64,000 nt of DNA from Blautia liquoris (GCF_015159595.1 NZ_CP063304.1:496001-560000); one strand, 5' to 3'; positions 35,802-45,240 are shown, numbered from the stretch's first letter. Notes: generated from the sequence alone by a model not told the origin. Program-made: numbers and translations.

Positions 35802-36920
35802 ATGGAGGTATTCAAGGAAACTCTGAAAAAGGATGAGCAGGTCTCGTCTAAACTGCGAAGCGTATATGAGCAGTTTGGATATAAAAAATATAAGATGGGC
35901 GGATTCGAGGAATACAGTTTGTATCTGGAAAACAGGGATTTTCTGCCGAGTGATCAGATTATTGCATTTCCAAATGCACAGGGAAAGATGATGGCACTTA
36001 AACCAGATGTCACACTCTCTATCATCAAGAATACGAAAGCCAGACGTGGACAGACTGATAAACTATATTATATGGAAAACGTATTTCGTCATTCAAAGGA
36101 TTCTCATGAATATCAGGAGATCAGCCAGATGGGTCTGGAACTGATTGGAGATGTAGGGACATATGAGACATGGGAAATCCTGGAGCTGGCGCTTGAGAGT
36201 CTGGCGGCGATTGAATCGGAATTTATTCTTGATATCTCGCACATGGGATTTGTGACCGGTTTGCTCGACAACATGAGCATAGATCGTTCTGTCCGAGAAG
36301 AACTGCTCGCCTGTATCCGATCCAGGAATCTTCATGATCTGAGGGCAATCTGTAAAAGAGAAGAAATTTCAAGAGAAAACTGTGAAAAGCTGGAGGCGAT
36401 GGTTATGACAGACGGCGACGCTTACCAAATGCTCAAAAAGGCGGAAGAACTTGTGGAGAATGAATCTATGAGCAGCGCTTTAGAGGAACTCAAAAAGCTG
36501 ATGGAAATTGCATCCATACACCCTTTTTCGAATCATATACATATTGATTTTTCCATTGTGAATCAGATAGATTATTACAACGGGATTGTTTTTCAGGGGT
36601 TCACAAAACACCTTCCGCAAAATGTATTGTTCGGCGGGCGCTATGATCATCTTCTTGAGAAGTTTGAAAAAGATGCCGGTGGAATCGGATTTGCACTCTA
36701 TTTAAATGATCTGAACCGCGTTTATCCCGTAAAACAGGAATATGATGTGGACATACTGCTCCTCTACGATGAAGCAGCAGATTTTAAAACCTTGTCAAAG
36801 ACGGTCTGCGAGATGGTAAATGCCGGGTATCGTGTGAGAACGGAAAGAAGTATTCCCGAGGATTGCAGGTTTCAAAAACTTGTGAATTATAGAGAAGAAA
36901 GTGAGGCGGAGCATGCTTGA
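35802..36920 (+). CDS. hisZ: ATP phosphoribosyltransferase regulatory subunit
   Basis: A 372-aa class II histidyl-tRNA-synthetase-like protein lacking the anticodon-binding domain. It binds short-form HisG and is needed for its activity and for feedback by histidine. Seen are the synthetase-like ALKPDVTLSIIKN and YYMENVFRHSKDSHEYQEISQMGLELIG, and the motif-3-like FGGRYDHLLEKF. First gene of the operon; hisG overlaps its 3' end by 8 bp. Confidence 0.92.
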   Translation: MEVFKETLKKDEQVSSKLRSVYEQFGYKKYKMGGFEEYSLYLENRDFLPSDQIIAFPNAQGKMMALKPDVTLSIIKNTKARRGQTDKLYYMENVFRHSKDSHEYQEISQMGLELIGDVGTYETWEILELALESLAAIESEFILDISHMGFVTGLLDNMSIDRSVREELLACIRSRNLHDLRAICKREEISRENCEKLEAMVMTDGDAYQMLKKAEELVENESMSSALEELKKLMEIASIHPFSNHIHIDFSIVNQIDYYNGIVFQGFTKHLPQNVLFGGRYDHLLEKFEKDAGGIGFALYLNDLNRVYPVKQEYDVDILLLYDEAADFKTLSKTVCEMVNAGYRVRTERSIPEDCRFQKLVNYREESEAEHA

Positions 36921-37548
36921 TATTGCATTGCCGAAGGGTCGTCTTGGAGATCAAGTCTATGAGTTGTTTTCCCGTGCAGGGTATGACTGCAGATCCATCT
37001 ATGAGGACAGCCGAAAGCTGGTATTTCAGAATGAAGAAAAGCAGATTCGATATTTTCTGGTAAAGCCCAGTGACGTCGATATCTACGTCGAGCACGGTGC
37101 TGCCGATGTGGGTGTGGTCGGCAAAGACGTGCTGCTCGAGAGCGATAGCGATGTGTATGAACTTCTGGATCTAGGGCTTGGAAGGTGCAAGATGGCCGTG
37201 GCAGCCAGGGATGATTATCAAGAAGATAGGGATCGTGTGCTGCGTGTTGCCACGAAATTTACAAAGACAGCAAAGTCATATTACGAATCCGTGAATCGCG
37301 AAATCGAAATCATAAAACTACACGGTTCCATTGAACTGGCGCCGCTGCTTAGACTATCCGATGTGATTGTGGATATCGTGGAAACAGGCAGAACACTTGA
37401 GGAAAATCATCTGAAAGTGATTCAGGAGATTATGCCGGTCAGTGCACGGTTGATCGCGAATAAATCGAGCTATCGTTTCAAGCATCAGGCGGTGAATCAG
37501 ATGCAGATCAAATTGAAGGAGGAATTGGACGGTGATATCATTTTATAA
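36913..37548 (+). CDS. hisG: ATP phosphoribosyltransferase, short form
   Basis: Condenses ATP and PRPP in the first step of histidine synthesis. It is 211 aa, the short form without the C-terminal ACT-like regulatory domain, which matches the presence of hisZ. Motifs: LDIALPKGRLGDQVYELF at the start, VEHGAADVGVVGKDVLLE, and the PRPP loop DVIVDIVETGRTLEENHL. ATG 36913 is preferred, with GAGGCGG just upstream. The 3' end overlaps hisD by 17 bp. Confidence 0.96.
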   Translation: MLDIALPKGRLGDQVYELFSRAGYDCRSIYEDSRKLVFQNEEKQIRYFLVKPSDVDIYVEHGAADVGVVGKDVLLESDSDVYELLDLGLGRCKMAVAARDDYQEDRDRVLRVATKFTKTAKSYYESVNREIEIIKLHGSIELAPLLRLSDVIVDIVETGRTLEENHLKVIQEIMPVSARLIANKSSYRFKHQAVNQMQIKLKEELDGDIIL

Positions 37549-38818
37549 AGCGAAAGACATGAAAAAGGAAGACATTCTCACACGGGGAATTTGTTTTGAC
37601 CCGGAAATAGAGAGGACTGTCGATGAGATTCTCGCATCTGTTCGGACAAACGGAGATCAGGCATTGTATGAGTACAACAGAAGATTCGATCATGCCGACC
37701 TTTCTTCGCTTGAAGTAAGTCAGGAGGAGATGCAGAAGGCATATAAGGCCGTGGCATCGAAATTCTTAGAAACCTTAAAACTCGCCCGGAAAAATATTGA
37801 GGATTTTCATAGACGTCAGGTGCGCAGTCAATTTGTTATCACCGATCAGCCGGGGGTAGTACTGGGACAGAAAATTACACCGATTGAAAGAGTGGGTCTG
37901 TATGTTCCGGGCGGAACTGCAGCTTATCCGTCCACGGTTTTGATGAATGCAGTACCGGCTAAACTGGCAGGTGTACAAGAGGTGGTCATGGTGACACCGC
38001 CGAATGAAGATGGCAGTATAAAACCTGAGGTACTTGCCGCGGCCCAAATAGCGGGAATTTCCCGTGTGTTTAAAGTGGGCGGTGCACAGGCAATTGCGGC
38101 ACTTTGTTATGGCACAAAGACTATTCCGCGTGTAGATAAAATTACGGGTCCCGGCAACATCTATGTCGCCACTGCCAAGCGGCGTGTCTATGGCATGGTG
38201 GATATCGATATGATCGCAGGTCCCAGTGAAATTCTGGTGATTGCAGATGAGACCTCAAAACCTGCGCAGGTCGCGGCCGATCTTCTTTCGCAGGCAGAAC
38301 ATGACCGGATGGCTAGTGCCGTGCTCGTGACGGATTCGTTAAAACTTGCAAAAGAGGTGCAAGAAGAACTAAAAAAGCAGCTCATGACGCTTCCCAGAAG
38401 CGAAATTGCAAGGACGTCTATGGAGAACAACGGGAAGATCATTCTGACAGATTCCATCGATGAAGCAGTAAAGATCAGCAATCAGATCGCACCGGAACAT
38501 CTGGAACTTTCTGTTCAAGATCCCTTTCGGATTTTGGGTGCTGTGAAAAACGCAGGCTCTATCTTCCTCGGAACGCAGGTCCCGGAGGCACTTGGAGATT
38601 ATCTGGCAGGCCCGAATCATACACTGCCAACTGGTGGTACAGCGCGATTTTCCTCCCCACTGTCCGTGGATGATTTTGTGAAAAAATCTTCTTTTATCTA
38701 CTACACCGCCGATGCACTGGACAAGATTGGAGACCACGTGATTGATTTTGCAAAAAAGGAAGGATTAGACGGCCATGCCCGGGCGATATCCGTGAGAACG
38801 AAAGGGGAACTGCTATGA
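37532..38818 (+). CDS. hisD: Histidinol dehydrogenase
   Basis: Performs the last two oxidations, histidinol to histidine, with NAD+ and zinc. It is 428 aa. Motifs: ERVGLYVPGGTAAYPSTVLMNAVPAKLAGV, KITGPGNIYVATAKR, DMIAGPSEILVIAD, LLSQAEHD and the catalytic region APEHLEL, GPNHTLPTGG. The start is GTG 37532, eight bases after AAGGAGG. Confidence 0.97.
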   Translation: MISFYKAKDMKKEDILTRGICFDPEIERTVDEILASVRTNGDQALYEYNRRFDHADLSSLEVSQEEMQKAYKAVASKFLETLKLARKNIEDFHRRQVRSQFVITDQPGVVLGQKITPIERVGLYVPGGTAAYPSTVLMNAVPAKLAGVQEVVMVTPPNEDGSIKPEVLAAAQIAGISRVFKVGGAQAIAALCYGTKTIPRVDKITGPGNIYVATAKRRVYGMVDIDMIAGPSEILVIADETSKPAQVAADLLSQAEHDRMASAVLVTDSLKLAKEVQEELKKQLMTLPRSEIARTSMENNGKIILTDSIDEAVKISNQIAPEHLELSVQDPFRILGAVKNAGSIFLGTQVPEALGDYLAGPNHTLPTGGTARFSSPLSVDDFVKKSSFIYYTADALDKIGDHVIDFAKKEGLDGHARAISVRTKGELL

Positions 38819-39900
38819 GCAGGTTTTTGAGCAAACGATTGAACAGCCTTGAACCGTATGTGCCGGGAGAACAGCCTCACGGTAAAAAGTATCTGAAATT
38901 GAATACGAATGAATCTCCGTATCCGCCTTCCCCAGCAGTACTCGCAGCGAAAAATAAGGAAGAGAATCTGCAGCTGTATCCAGATCCGGACGCAGGGTTG
39001 CTTTCGGAGGTGCTTGCGGCGAAATATAAGGTGAATGCAAATCAGATTTTTTTGGGAAATGGATCCGATGAGGTTTTGGCATTTCTCTTCCAGGCATTTT
39101 GCGACGAAGATCATGAAATCTGTTATCCCGATCTCACATATGGATTTTATTCGGTATTTGCCGCACTTTTTGGCCTAAAAAGGAACGAGATTCCATTGAA
39201 AGCGGATTTTACAATTGACCTCGGCGACTATGCTTTCTGTGGGAAGAATGTTTTGATCGCCAACCCAAATGCCCCAACCGGACTTTCCTTGAAAAGAGAG
39301 GAAATCGAGCAGATTTTGAAAACTAACGCGGAGCATCTGGTTATCATCGACGAGGCCTATATTGATTTCGGAGGCGAGTCATCTGTTTCGCTCCTTGAGA
39401 GATACGACAACCTGATCGTTGTGCAGACATTTTCAAAATCCCGTTCACTGGCCGGTGCCAGACTGGGATACGCAATTGCATCTAAAGAAATAATCGCAGA
39501 CCTGAAAAAACTTAAATTTTCTTTTAACCCTTACAATATCAACAGCCTTTCGATGAAAGCCGGGACAGCGGCTGTACTGGACGAAGAGTATTATTGCATG
39601 TGCTGTGAAGAACTGATTCAAACTAGGGAGAAGACGAAGCGTGCTTTGCGTGAACTGAAATTTACTGTGACAAATTCCGATACAAATTTTCTGTTTGCAA
39701 AACCAGATGGGATCAAAGGAGAGGAGTATTATTTGGCACTTAAGAGGCATGGAATTTTAGTGCGCCATTTTAACACAGAAAGAATCAGAGATTACGTAAG
39801 AATCTCAATAGGAACTCCTTTACAGATGGACTTTTTTCTGGAAGAGACGAAGAAGATACTGAAAGGAAGCAAAAAGATGCAGGAGGTGATACAAAAGTGA
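38815..39900 (+). CDS. hisC: Histidinol-phosphate aminotransferase
   Basis: A PLP-dependent class I/II aminotransferase (361 aa) making histidinol phosphate from imidazole-acetol phosphate and glutamate. Seen are LNTNESPYPPSPAV, FLGNGSDEVLAFL, NPNAPTG, VIIDEAYIDFG and the PLP-lysine in QTFSKSRSLAGARLGYA. It overlaps both neighbours by 4 bp. Confidence 0.95.
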   Translation: MSRFLSKRLNSLEPYVPGEQPHGKKYLKLNTNESPYPPSPAVLAAKNKEENLQLYPDPDAGLLSEVLAAKYKVNANQIFLGNGSDEVLAFLFQAFCDEDHEICYPDLTYGFYSVFAALFGLKRNEIPLKADFTIDLGDYAFCGKNVLIANPNAPTGLSLKREEIEQILKTNAEHLVIIDEAYIDFGGESSVSLLERYDNLIVVQTFSKSRSLAGARLGYAIASKEIIADLKKLKFSFNPYNINSLSMKAGTAAVLDEEYYCMCCEELIQTREKTKRALRELKFTVTNSDTNFLFAKPDGIKGEEYYLALKRHGILVRHFNTERIRDYVRISIGTPLQMDFFLEETKKILKGSKKMQEVIQK

Positions 39901-40484
39901 GAGAGACAGAGTATAGCCGGCGGACAAGTGAGACAAATATTTCGCTTACACTTGTGATTGAGGGGAGCGGAAAATATGACATCCATTCGGGGTGTGGGTT
40001 TTTAGATCATATGCTGGAACTTTTCACAAGACACGGCAGATTTGATCTGAAGCTAACTTGTGAAGGCGATACGCAGGTAGACTATCATCACACAACTGAA
40101 GATATCGGAATCTGTCTGGGGGAGGCATTTGCCAGAGCTCTGGGCGAAAAACGCGGAATTAGCAGATATGGGAGCATGCTCCTCCCCATGGACGAAGCAC
40201 TGATCCTGTGTGCGGTTGATTTGAGCGGCCGCGATCTGCTCATCTATGATGCGGTGCTTCCGACAGCAAAGGTCGGGGATTTTGACACAGAGCTGGTGGA
40301 GGATTTTATGCTGGGTTTTTCCCGCACACTTCGGGCAACGATACATATTCGGCAGATTTCCGGGAAAAATTCACACCATATCATCGAAGCTATGTTTAAA
40401 GCCCTCGGCCATGCGATGAAAGGGGCGGCAGCCATTGATCCTGAATTTGCGGAGGAGATACCTTCCACAAAAGGCATATTATGA
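39897..40484 (+). CDS. hisB: Imidazoleglycerol-phosphate dehydratase
   Basis: A monofunctional 195-aa dehydratase; the histidinol phosphatase half found in enterobacteria is absent. The manganese-binding motifs are FLDHMLELFTRHGRFDL, VDYHHTTEDIGICLG and KNSHHIIEAMFKALGHAM. It starts at GTG 39897 inside the hisC end. Confidence 0.96.
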   Translation: MRETEYSRRTSETNISLTLVIEGSGKYDIHSGCGFLDHMLELFTRHGRFDLKLTCEGDTQVDYHHTTEDIGICLGEAFARALGEKRGISRYGSMLLPMDEALILCAVDLSGRDLLIYDAVLPTAKVGDFDTELVEDFMLGFSRTLRATIHIRQISGKNSHHIIEAMFKALGHAMKGAAAIDPEFAEEIPSTKGIL

Positions 40485-40497
40485 GGAGGCATTATTC

Positions 40498-41106
40498 ATG
40501 ATTGCAATCATAAACTATGGAGTTGGAAATCTATTCTCGCTTACCAGCTCCTTGGATTATCTGAACATCGACAACATAATCACCAGTGATTACAGCCAGA
40601 TCCGACGTGCAGACCGATTAATTCTTCCCGGGGTAGGGGCATTTCCCGATGCCTATGATATGCTGCAGCATTTTGATCTTGTACGTATGATATGTCAGGA
40701 AGCAAAAGACGGTAAACCGATTCTCGGCATCTGCCTGGGAATGCAGCTTTTGTTTGAGCGAAGTTATGAATATGGATCCTGCCCCGGACTTGGCCTGATA
40801 CCGGGGGAGATTTGCCCCTTGTCGGAGGATCTGTCGGGCAATCTGAAAGTTCCGCATATCGGCTGGAACAGTCTCAAATTCACGAAAGAAAATCCCCTCT
40901 TACGAAATAACAAAGAGGGGGATTACGTCTACTATGTGCATTCGTATTATGCAAAAGGATGTGACAAGAGCACCATTGCCACTTCAGAATATGGTGTCGA
41001 TATCACCGGGGCCGTCTGCCGAGGAAATGTCTATGGAACGCAGTTTCATCCGGAAAAGAGCGGAGAAGCTGGCCTCAATATCCTGCGGGCATTTGCAAGT
41101 CTGTAA
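40498..41106 (+). CDS. hisH: Imidazole glycerol phosphate synthase, glutaminase subunit
   Basis: Supplies ammonia from glutamine to HisF. A 202-aa class I glutaminase: IAIINYGVGNLFSL at the start, LILPGVGAFPDAY, the nucleophile Cys in GICLGMQLLFE and the catalytic His/Glu in GTQFHPEKSG. ATG 40498 is preceded by GAGGAGG. Confidence 0.96.
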   Translation: MIAIINYGVGNLFSLTSSLDYLNIDNIITSDYSQIRRADRLILPGVGAFPDAYDMLQHFDLVRMICQEAKDGKPILGICLGMQLLFERSYEYGSCPGLGLIPGEICPLSEDLSGNLKVPHIGWNSLKFTKENPLLRNNKEGDYVYYVHSYYAKGCDKSTIATSEYGVDITGAVCRGNVYGTQFHPEKSGEAGLNILRAFASL

Positions 41107-41124
41107 GAAAAGGAGCATGATAAA

Positions 41125-41850
41125 ATGATTATTTTTCCCGCGATAGATTTAAAAGAAGGAAAAGTTGTCCGTTTGACGCAGGGTGATTATGACCAGATGG
41201 AGGTGTATTCGGACAACCCTGTTGAGATAGCAGAACAGTTTGAAGCGCAGGGAGCCACCCATCTTCATGTGGTGGATCTCGATGGTGCCAAAGCGGGCTA
41301 TGCTGTTAATGAACCGATTATCTCAGAAATCGTAAAGAACACAAAACTCTTTGTCGAAGTTGGCGGCGGCATTCGAAGGGAAGAGCAGATCGGAAAGTAT
41401 CTGTCTGCAGGTGTCAGACGTGTGATCTTAGGATCCGCCGCGGTTACGGATTTTTCGTTTGTAGAGGAGATGGTGGAAAGATATGGCGGCAGTATTGCAG
41501 TTGGTGTCGATGCAAAAGACGGATGCGTTGCTATCCATGGGTGGCAGGAGGGCACGAAAGTTGATGCATTCGATTTCTGCAAAACCTGTGCCGCATCTGG
41601 TGTTTCGACGGTAATCTTTACGGATATTGAAAAAGATGGAAAACTGGAGGGCACGAATCTTGAAATCTACCGAAAACTATGTAAAATCAGGGAACTGAAT
41701 ATGATCGCATCCGGCGGTATTTCAAGGAAAGATGAACTTGTCAGCCTGCAGGAGATGGGAATCTATGGCGCTATTGTGGGAAAGGCGATTTATACCGGAA
41801 CTTTGGATCTGAGAGAACTAATCAAAGGCACAGAAACGGCGCGAAAATAG
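41125..41850 (+). CDS. hisA: ProFAR isomerase
   Basis: A TIM-barrel isomerase (241 aa) for the ring-opening Amadori step. MIIFPAIDLKEGKVVRLTQGDYD carries the first catalytic Asp, VEVGGGIRREEQI the phosphate loop, FTDIEKDGKLEGTN the second Asp, and IASGGISRKDEL and GAIVGKAIYTGT complete the barrel. Confidence 0.96.
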   Translation: MIIFPAIDLKEGKVVRLTQGDYDQMEVYSDNPVEIAEQFEAQGATHLHVVDLDGAKAGYAVNEPIISEIVKNTKLFVEVGGGIRREEQIGKYLSAGVRRVILGSAAVTDFSFVEEMVERYGGSIAVGVDAKDGCVAIHGWQEGTKVDAFDFCKTCAASGVSTVIFTDIEKDGKLEGTNLEIYRKLCKIRELNMIASGGISRKDELVSLQEMGIYGAIVGKAIYTGTLDLRELIKGTETARK

Positions 41851-41858
41851 GAGGAAAC

Positions 41859-42617
41859 ATGGTCACAAAGAGAATCATACCCTGCATGGATGTGAGAGAC
41901 GGACGTGTGGTAAAAGGGGTGAATTTTAAAGGGATTCGTGATGTGTCAGATCCCGTAGAACTCGCAGAATATTATTACGAAAATGGCGCGGATGAACTTG
42001 TTTTCTATGATATCACGGCATCTGTGGAAAAACGTCTGCTCTTTACAGAAGTTTTAAAGGCAGTTGCGCGCCAGATTTTTATTCCGCTTACCGTCGGCGG
42101 TGGAATACATTCACTGGAAGATTTTGATCGGGTCTTAAAGTGTGGAGCCGACAAGGTCAGTGTCAATTCCGGAGTGATCGATAATCCCGACTTAATCAAA
42201 GAGGCGGCGAAACGCTATGGAGATCAGTGCGTCGTGCTCTCCATGGATGTAAAAAGTGTCGGAAATCACTATCATCTGTTTCGAAAAGGAGGCAGAGAGG
42301 ACACCGGAATCGATGCAGTCGAATGGGCAAAGAGGGGAGAGACAAATGGTGCGGGAGAACTGGTCGTAAACAGTATTGATACAGACGGTGTCAAGAAAGG
42401 ATTTGATCTGGAAATGCTTCGCACGATCTGTGAAAATGTGTCGATCCCGGTGGTTGCATCTGGCGGTGCGGGAAACAGGGAGCATTTTTCTAAACTGTTT
42501 CTTGAGGTTCCGGATGTGGACGCGGCACTGGCCGCATCGATCTTTCATTTCAAAGAAGTGAAAATCCCTGAATTAAAGAGGTACCTTATGGACGAGCAGA
42601 TTGAAATACGCATGTGA
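41859..42617 (+). CDS. hisF: Imidazole glycerol phosphate synthase, cyclase subunit
   Basis: A 252-aa TIM barrel that uses ammonia from HisH to form IGP and AICAR. MVTKRIIPCMDVRDGRVVKGVNF contains the catalytic Asp; PLTVGGGIHSLEDFDRVLKCGADKVSVNS, NSIDTDGVKKGFD and VVASGGAGNREHF are conserved. Confidence 0.96.
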   Translation: MVTKRIIPCMDVRDGRVVKGVNFKGIRDVSDPVELAEYYYENGADELVFYDITASVEKRLLFTEVLKAVARQIFIPLTVGGGIHSLEDFDRVLKCGADKVSVNSGVIDNPDLIKEAAKRYGDQCVVLSMDVKSVGNHYHLFRKGGREDTGIDAVEWAKRGETNGAGELVVNSIDTDGVKKGFDLEMLRTICENVSIPVVASGGAGNREHFSKLFLEVPDVDAALAASIFHFKEVKIPELKRYLMDEQIEIRM

Positions 42618-42665
42618 AACGGGCCGCAGTTTATTATCTGTGGGCATGCCAGGAGGATATATTCG

Positions 42666-43316
42666 ATGAATCAAGATGAAATGCAGTTGAAATTTGATGC
42701 GGATGGTCTGATACCGGCCATTATACAGGATTATTATACGAAACAGGTGCTGACTCTTGCCTATATGAACCGCGAGAGCCTTTCAGTCAGCATGAAGGAG
42801 GGAAAGACATGTTTTTGGAGCAGGAGCCGGAAAACACTTTGGCGAAAAGGGGAGACATCCGGGAATTACCAGCATATCGTCTCCATCACTGCGGACTGTG
42901 ACAGGGATGCCCTGGTGATTGAAGTGGTAAAAGACGGGCCGGCCTGCCACCTTGGGACACAGTCTTGTTTTAACGATAAGATATACGACGGCGGTATTCG
43001 AAAGGATTTTTCCATAGACGGCCTATATGAATTGATAGAGGGAAGAAAGACAGATGAAAAAGAAGGGTCCTACACTTCCTATTTATTTGAAAAGGGCATG
43101 GACAAGATTCTGAAAAAAGTAGGGGAAGAATCGACAGAAGTTGTGATCGCCGGGAAGGGCGGCGCAAAGGATGAGACTATTTTTGAGATCTCAGATCTGA
43201 CTTATCATGTGTTGGTGTTGATGGCAGAGATGGGCATTTCGATCAATGACGTTCGAGATGAACTTGCAAAGCGCCATGTGATCGATCACAAGGTAAAGCA
43301 GGAAAAAATGCAGTGA
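42666..43316 (+). CDS. hisIE: Bifunctional phosphoribosyl-AMP cyclohydrolase / phosphoribosyl-ATP pyrophosphatase
   Basis: 216 aa. The N-terminal HisI domain (1-115) has YMNRESLSVSMKEGKTCFWSRSRKTLWRKGETSG, the metal-binding DCDRDALVIEV and PACHLGTQSCF. The C-terminal HisE domain (about 120-210) has YLFEKGMDKILKKVGEESTEVVIAGKGG and DLTYHVLVLMAEMGI. It is the last gene of the operon; no histidinol-phosphatase gene is in this operon, so it must lie elsewhere. Confidence 0.95.
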   Translation: MNQDEMQLKFDADGLIPAIIQDYYTKQVLTLAYMNRESLSVSMKEGKTCFWSRSRKTLWRKGETSGNYQHIVSITADCDRDALVIEVVKDGPACHLGTQSCFNDKIYDGGIRKDFSIDGLYELIEGRKTDEKEGSYTSYLFEKGMDKILKKVGEESTEVVIAGKGGAKDETIFEISDLTYHVLVLMAEMGISINDVRDELAKRHVIDHKVKQEKMQ

Positions 43317-43340
43317 TAGAAGTTATTTTCTCCGCAAATA

Positions 43341-43406
43341 TTGACTTGAGGTGCGCAATGCCGTATACTCATGGTAAAGTGGGGGTGGCAAAATTGCCAC
43401 CCCCAC
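43341..43406 (+). promoter_or_regulatory. Promoter and 28-nt perfect palindrome before the Y-family polymerase
   Basis: -35 TTGACT (43341-43346), 17-bp spacer and -10 TATACT (43364-43369). A perfect inverted repeat follows, arms GTGGGGGTGGCA and TGCCACCCCCAC with an AAAT loop (43379-43406), right at the expected start of the RNA. No T run follows, so it is not a simple terminator. It could be a 5' mRNA-protecting hairpin or an operator. It does not look like a Firmicute LexA box. Confidence 0.7.
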
Positions 43407-43427
43407 TACGTGGAAAGGAGACTGGAT

Positions 43428-44957
43428 ATGCCGCAAAAAAAGCGAACCTACATTGCCATCGATTTGAAATCTTTTTACGCATCGGTAGAATGTCAAGAAC
43501 GAAAATTGGATCCGTTGACGACGAATCTTGTGGTTGCGGACGCATCTCGTACAGAAAAGACGATTTGCCTTGCGGTATCTCCGTCTTTGAAAGCCTATCA
43601 TATTCCAGGAAGAGCAAGATTGTTTCAGGTTGTCCAAAAGGTGAAGGAGGCAAATCGTGAACGTCAAAGACATGCTCCGGGCAGAACCTTTACCGGTTCC
43701 TCTTACGATGACAAGAAACTTAAAGTTTCTCCGGAGCTTGCGGTCGATTACATCGCGGCGCCTCCTAGAATGTCTCTTTATATGGATTACAGCATGAAAA
43801 TATATGAGATTTATCTAAAGTATATCGCACCGGAGGATATCCATGTGTACTCCATCGATGAGGTGTTTATGGATGTCACAGATTATCTGGGCACGTATCA
43901 GATGACGGCACGTGAGCTTGCGATGAAGATGATTCGTGATGTGCTAAAGAGCACGGGAATCACATCAACCGCAGGAATCGGAACGAATCTCTATGTCTGC
44001 AAAATTGCTCTTGACATCGTTGCAAAGCATGTGCCGCCGGATCAAGACGGTGTGCGTATCGCATCACTTGATGAGATGTCTTATCGTCAGCAGCTTTGGA
44101 CACACCGGCCGCTTACGGATTTCTGGCGGGTGGGAAGAGGATATGCCAGAAAACTAGAGGAAAACGGCATGTATACAATGGGGGATGTGGCACGGTGCTC
44201 ACTTGGAAAACCTTCCGATTATCAAAATGAAGAACTGCTGTATCGCCTGTTTGGTGTCAATGCGGAGCTGCTCATAGACCATGCCTGGGGGTATGAACCG
44301 TGTACGATTGCCGATATCAAAGCCTATAAGCCCGCTGCAAACAGCGTGGGTTCGGGTCAGGTCTTGCAGTCACCCTATGATTTTGAAAAAGCAAAACTGA
44401 TTGTCCGAGAGATGACAGAACTTCTGGTACTGGATCTTGTGGATAAAAAGCTGGTGACAGACCAGATGGTTCTGACTGTGGGATATGACATTGAGAATCT
44501 AAAAGACCCTGCAATCCGCAAAGCTTATAAGGGTGAGATTACGGTAGATCAGTATGGGCGCAGTATACCAAAGCATGCACACGGCACGGCCAATCTCGAC
44601 CGTGAAACATCTTCGACAAGGCGGATTGTGAATGCTGTGATGGAACTGTATGACAGAATTGTGGACAAAAAACTCCTGATTCGACGACTCAATATCACGG
44701 CAGCACACGTTGTAAAGGAAGATTCTATAGAAAAAAAAGAAACTTTTGAGCAGCTGGATCTCTTTACGGATTACTCTACTTTGGAAAAACAACGCAAGGA
44801 AGAAGAAGAGAAATTAGAGCGAGAGAGAAAAATGCAGCAGGCAATGCTTGAAATTAAGAAAAAGTACGGAAAAAATGCCATCCTGAAGGGGACAGATCTA
44901 CAGGAAGGTGCGACGACGATAGAAAGGAACAGACAGATTGGCGGACACAAAGAATAG
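43428..44957 (+). CDS. Y-family DNA polymerase (UvrX/ImpB-like)
   Basis: A 509-aa error-prone translesion polymerase. Motifs: TYIAIDLKSFYASVECQ with the first catalytic Asp, HVYSIDEVFMDVTDYLG with the catalytic Asp/Glu, and GIGTNLYVCKIALDIVAKHV (finger/thumb). The little-finger domain follows, and the C-terminal EQLDLF matches a beta-clamp-binding motif. The tail is lysine/glutamate-rich. It is paired with a YolD-like gene, an arrangement typical of UvrX-type polymerases of Firmicutes and their mobile elements. The start ATG 43428 follows AAAGGAG. Confidence 0.9.
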   Translation: MPQKKRTYIAIDLKSFYASVECQERKLDPLTTNLVVADASRTEKTICLAVSPSLKAYHIPGRARLFQVVQKVKEANRERQRHAPGRTFTGSSYDDKKLKVSPELAVDYIAAPPRMSLYMDYSMKIYEIYLKYIAPEDIHVYSIDEVFMDVTDYLGTYQMTARELAMKMIRDVLKSTGITSTAGIGTNLYVCKIALDIVAKHVPPDQDGVRIASLDEMSYRQQLWTHRPLTDFWRVGRGYARKLEENGMYTMGDVARCSLGKPSDYQNEELLYRLFGVNAELLIDHAWGYEPCTIADIKAYKPAANSVGSGQVLQSPYDFEKAKLIVREMTELLVLDLVDKKLVTDQMVLTVGYDIENLKDPAIRKAYKGEITVDQYGRSIPKHAHGTANLDRETSSTRRIVNAVMELYDRIVDKKLLIRRLNITAAHVVKEDSIEKKETFEQLDLFTDYSTLEKQRKEEEEKLERERKMQQAMLEIKKKYGKNAILKGTDLQEGATTIERNRQIGGHKE

Positions 44958-45177
44958 AGAATACAATATTCATGACTATGACGACATCATCCGCCTTCCG
45001 CATCATAGTTCTGCGGTTCATTCCTCTATGCCGGTGAAAGATCGGGCAGCACAATTCGCGCCATTTGCGGCACTCACGGGGCATGGGGAAAGGATCAGGG
45101 AGACGGCACACATGGCAGAAGAAAAGGCAGAAGAAAAGACAGAAGAAAAGACAGAAGAAAAGATAGAAGATATCTAG
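44938..45177 (+). CDS. YolD-like small protein
   Basis: 79 aa. NIHDYDDIIRLPHHSSAVHSSMPVKDRAAQFAPFAALTGHGERIRETA is typical of YolD-like proteins encoded next to Y-family polymerases; their role is unknown but linked to DNA damage. The last 25 residues are a degenerate AEEKTEEK repeat made by a 15-bp DNA repeat, so the C-terminus may vary in length between strains. The start is TTG 44938, overlapping the polymerase 3' end. Confidence 0.8.
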   Translation: MADTKNREYNIHDYDDIIRLPHHSSAVHSSMPVKDRAAQFAPFAALTGHGERIRETAHMAEEKAEEKTEEKTEEKIEDI

Positions 45178-45233
45178 TTAATTGCGACTAATTGATGAAA
45201 TGGGATTGCGTTTTTGCCAAATAGAATCTATAC

Positions 45234-45239
45234 TATAAT
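45234..45239 (+). promoter_or_regulatory. -10-like TATAAT before repeat copy 2
   Basis: TATAAT lies immediately before TGATACTAGGG. A matching -35 is weak (T-rich region 45206-45218). As in copy 1, the element would begin at about the transcription start. Confidence 0.35.
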
Positions 45240-45240
45240 T

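Noticed and set aside
43379-43406. Palindrome before the Y-family polymerase as the his operon terminator
   Set aside because: It lies downstream of a good new promoter and lacks a T run, so a role in the polymerase transcript fits better, though not proven.
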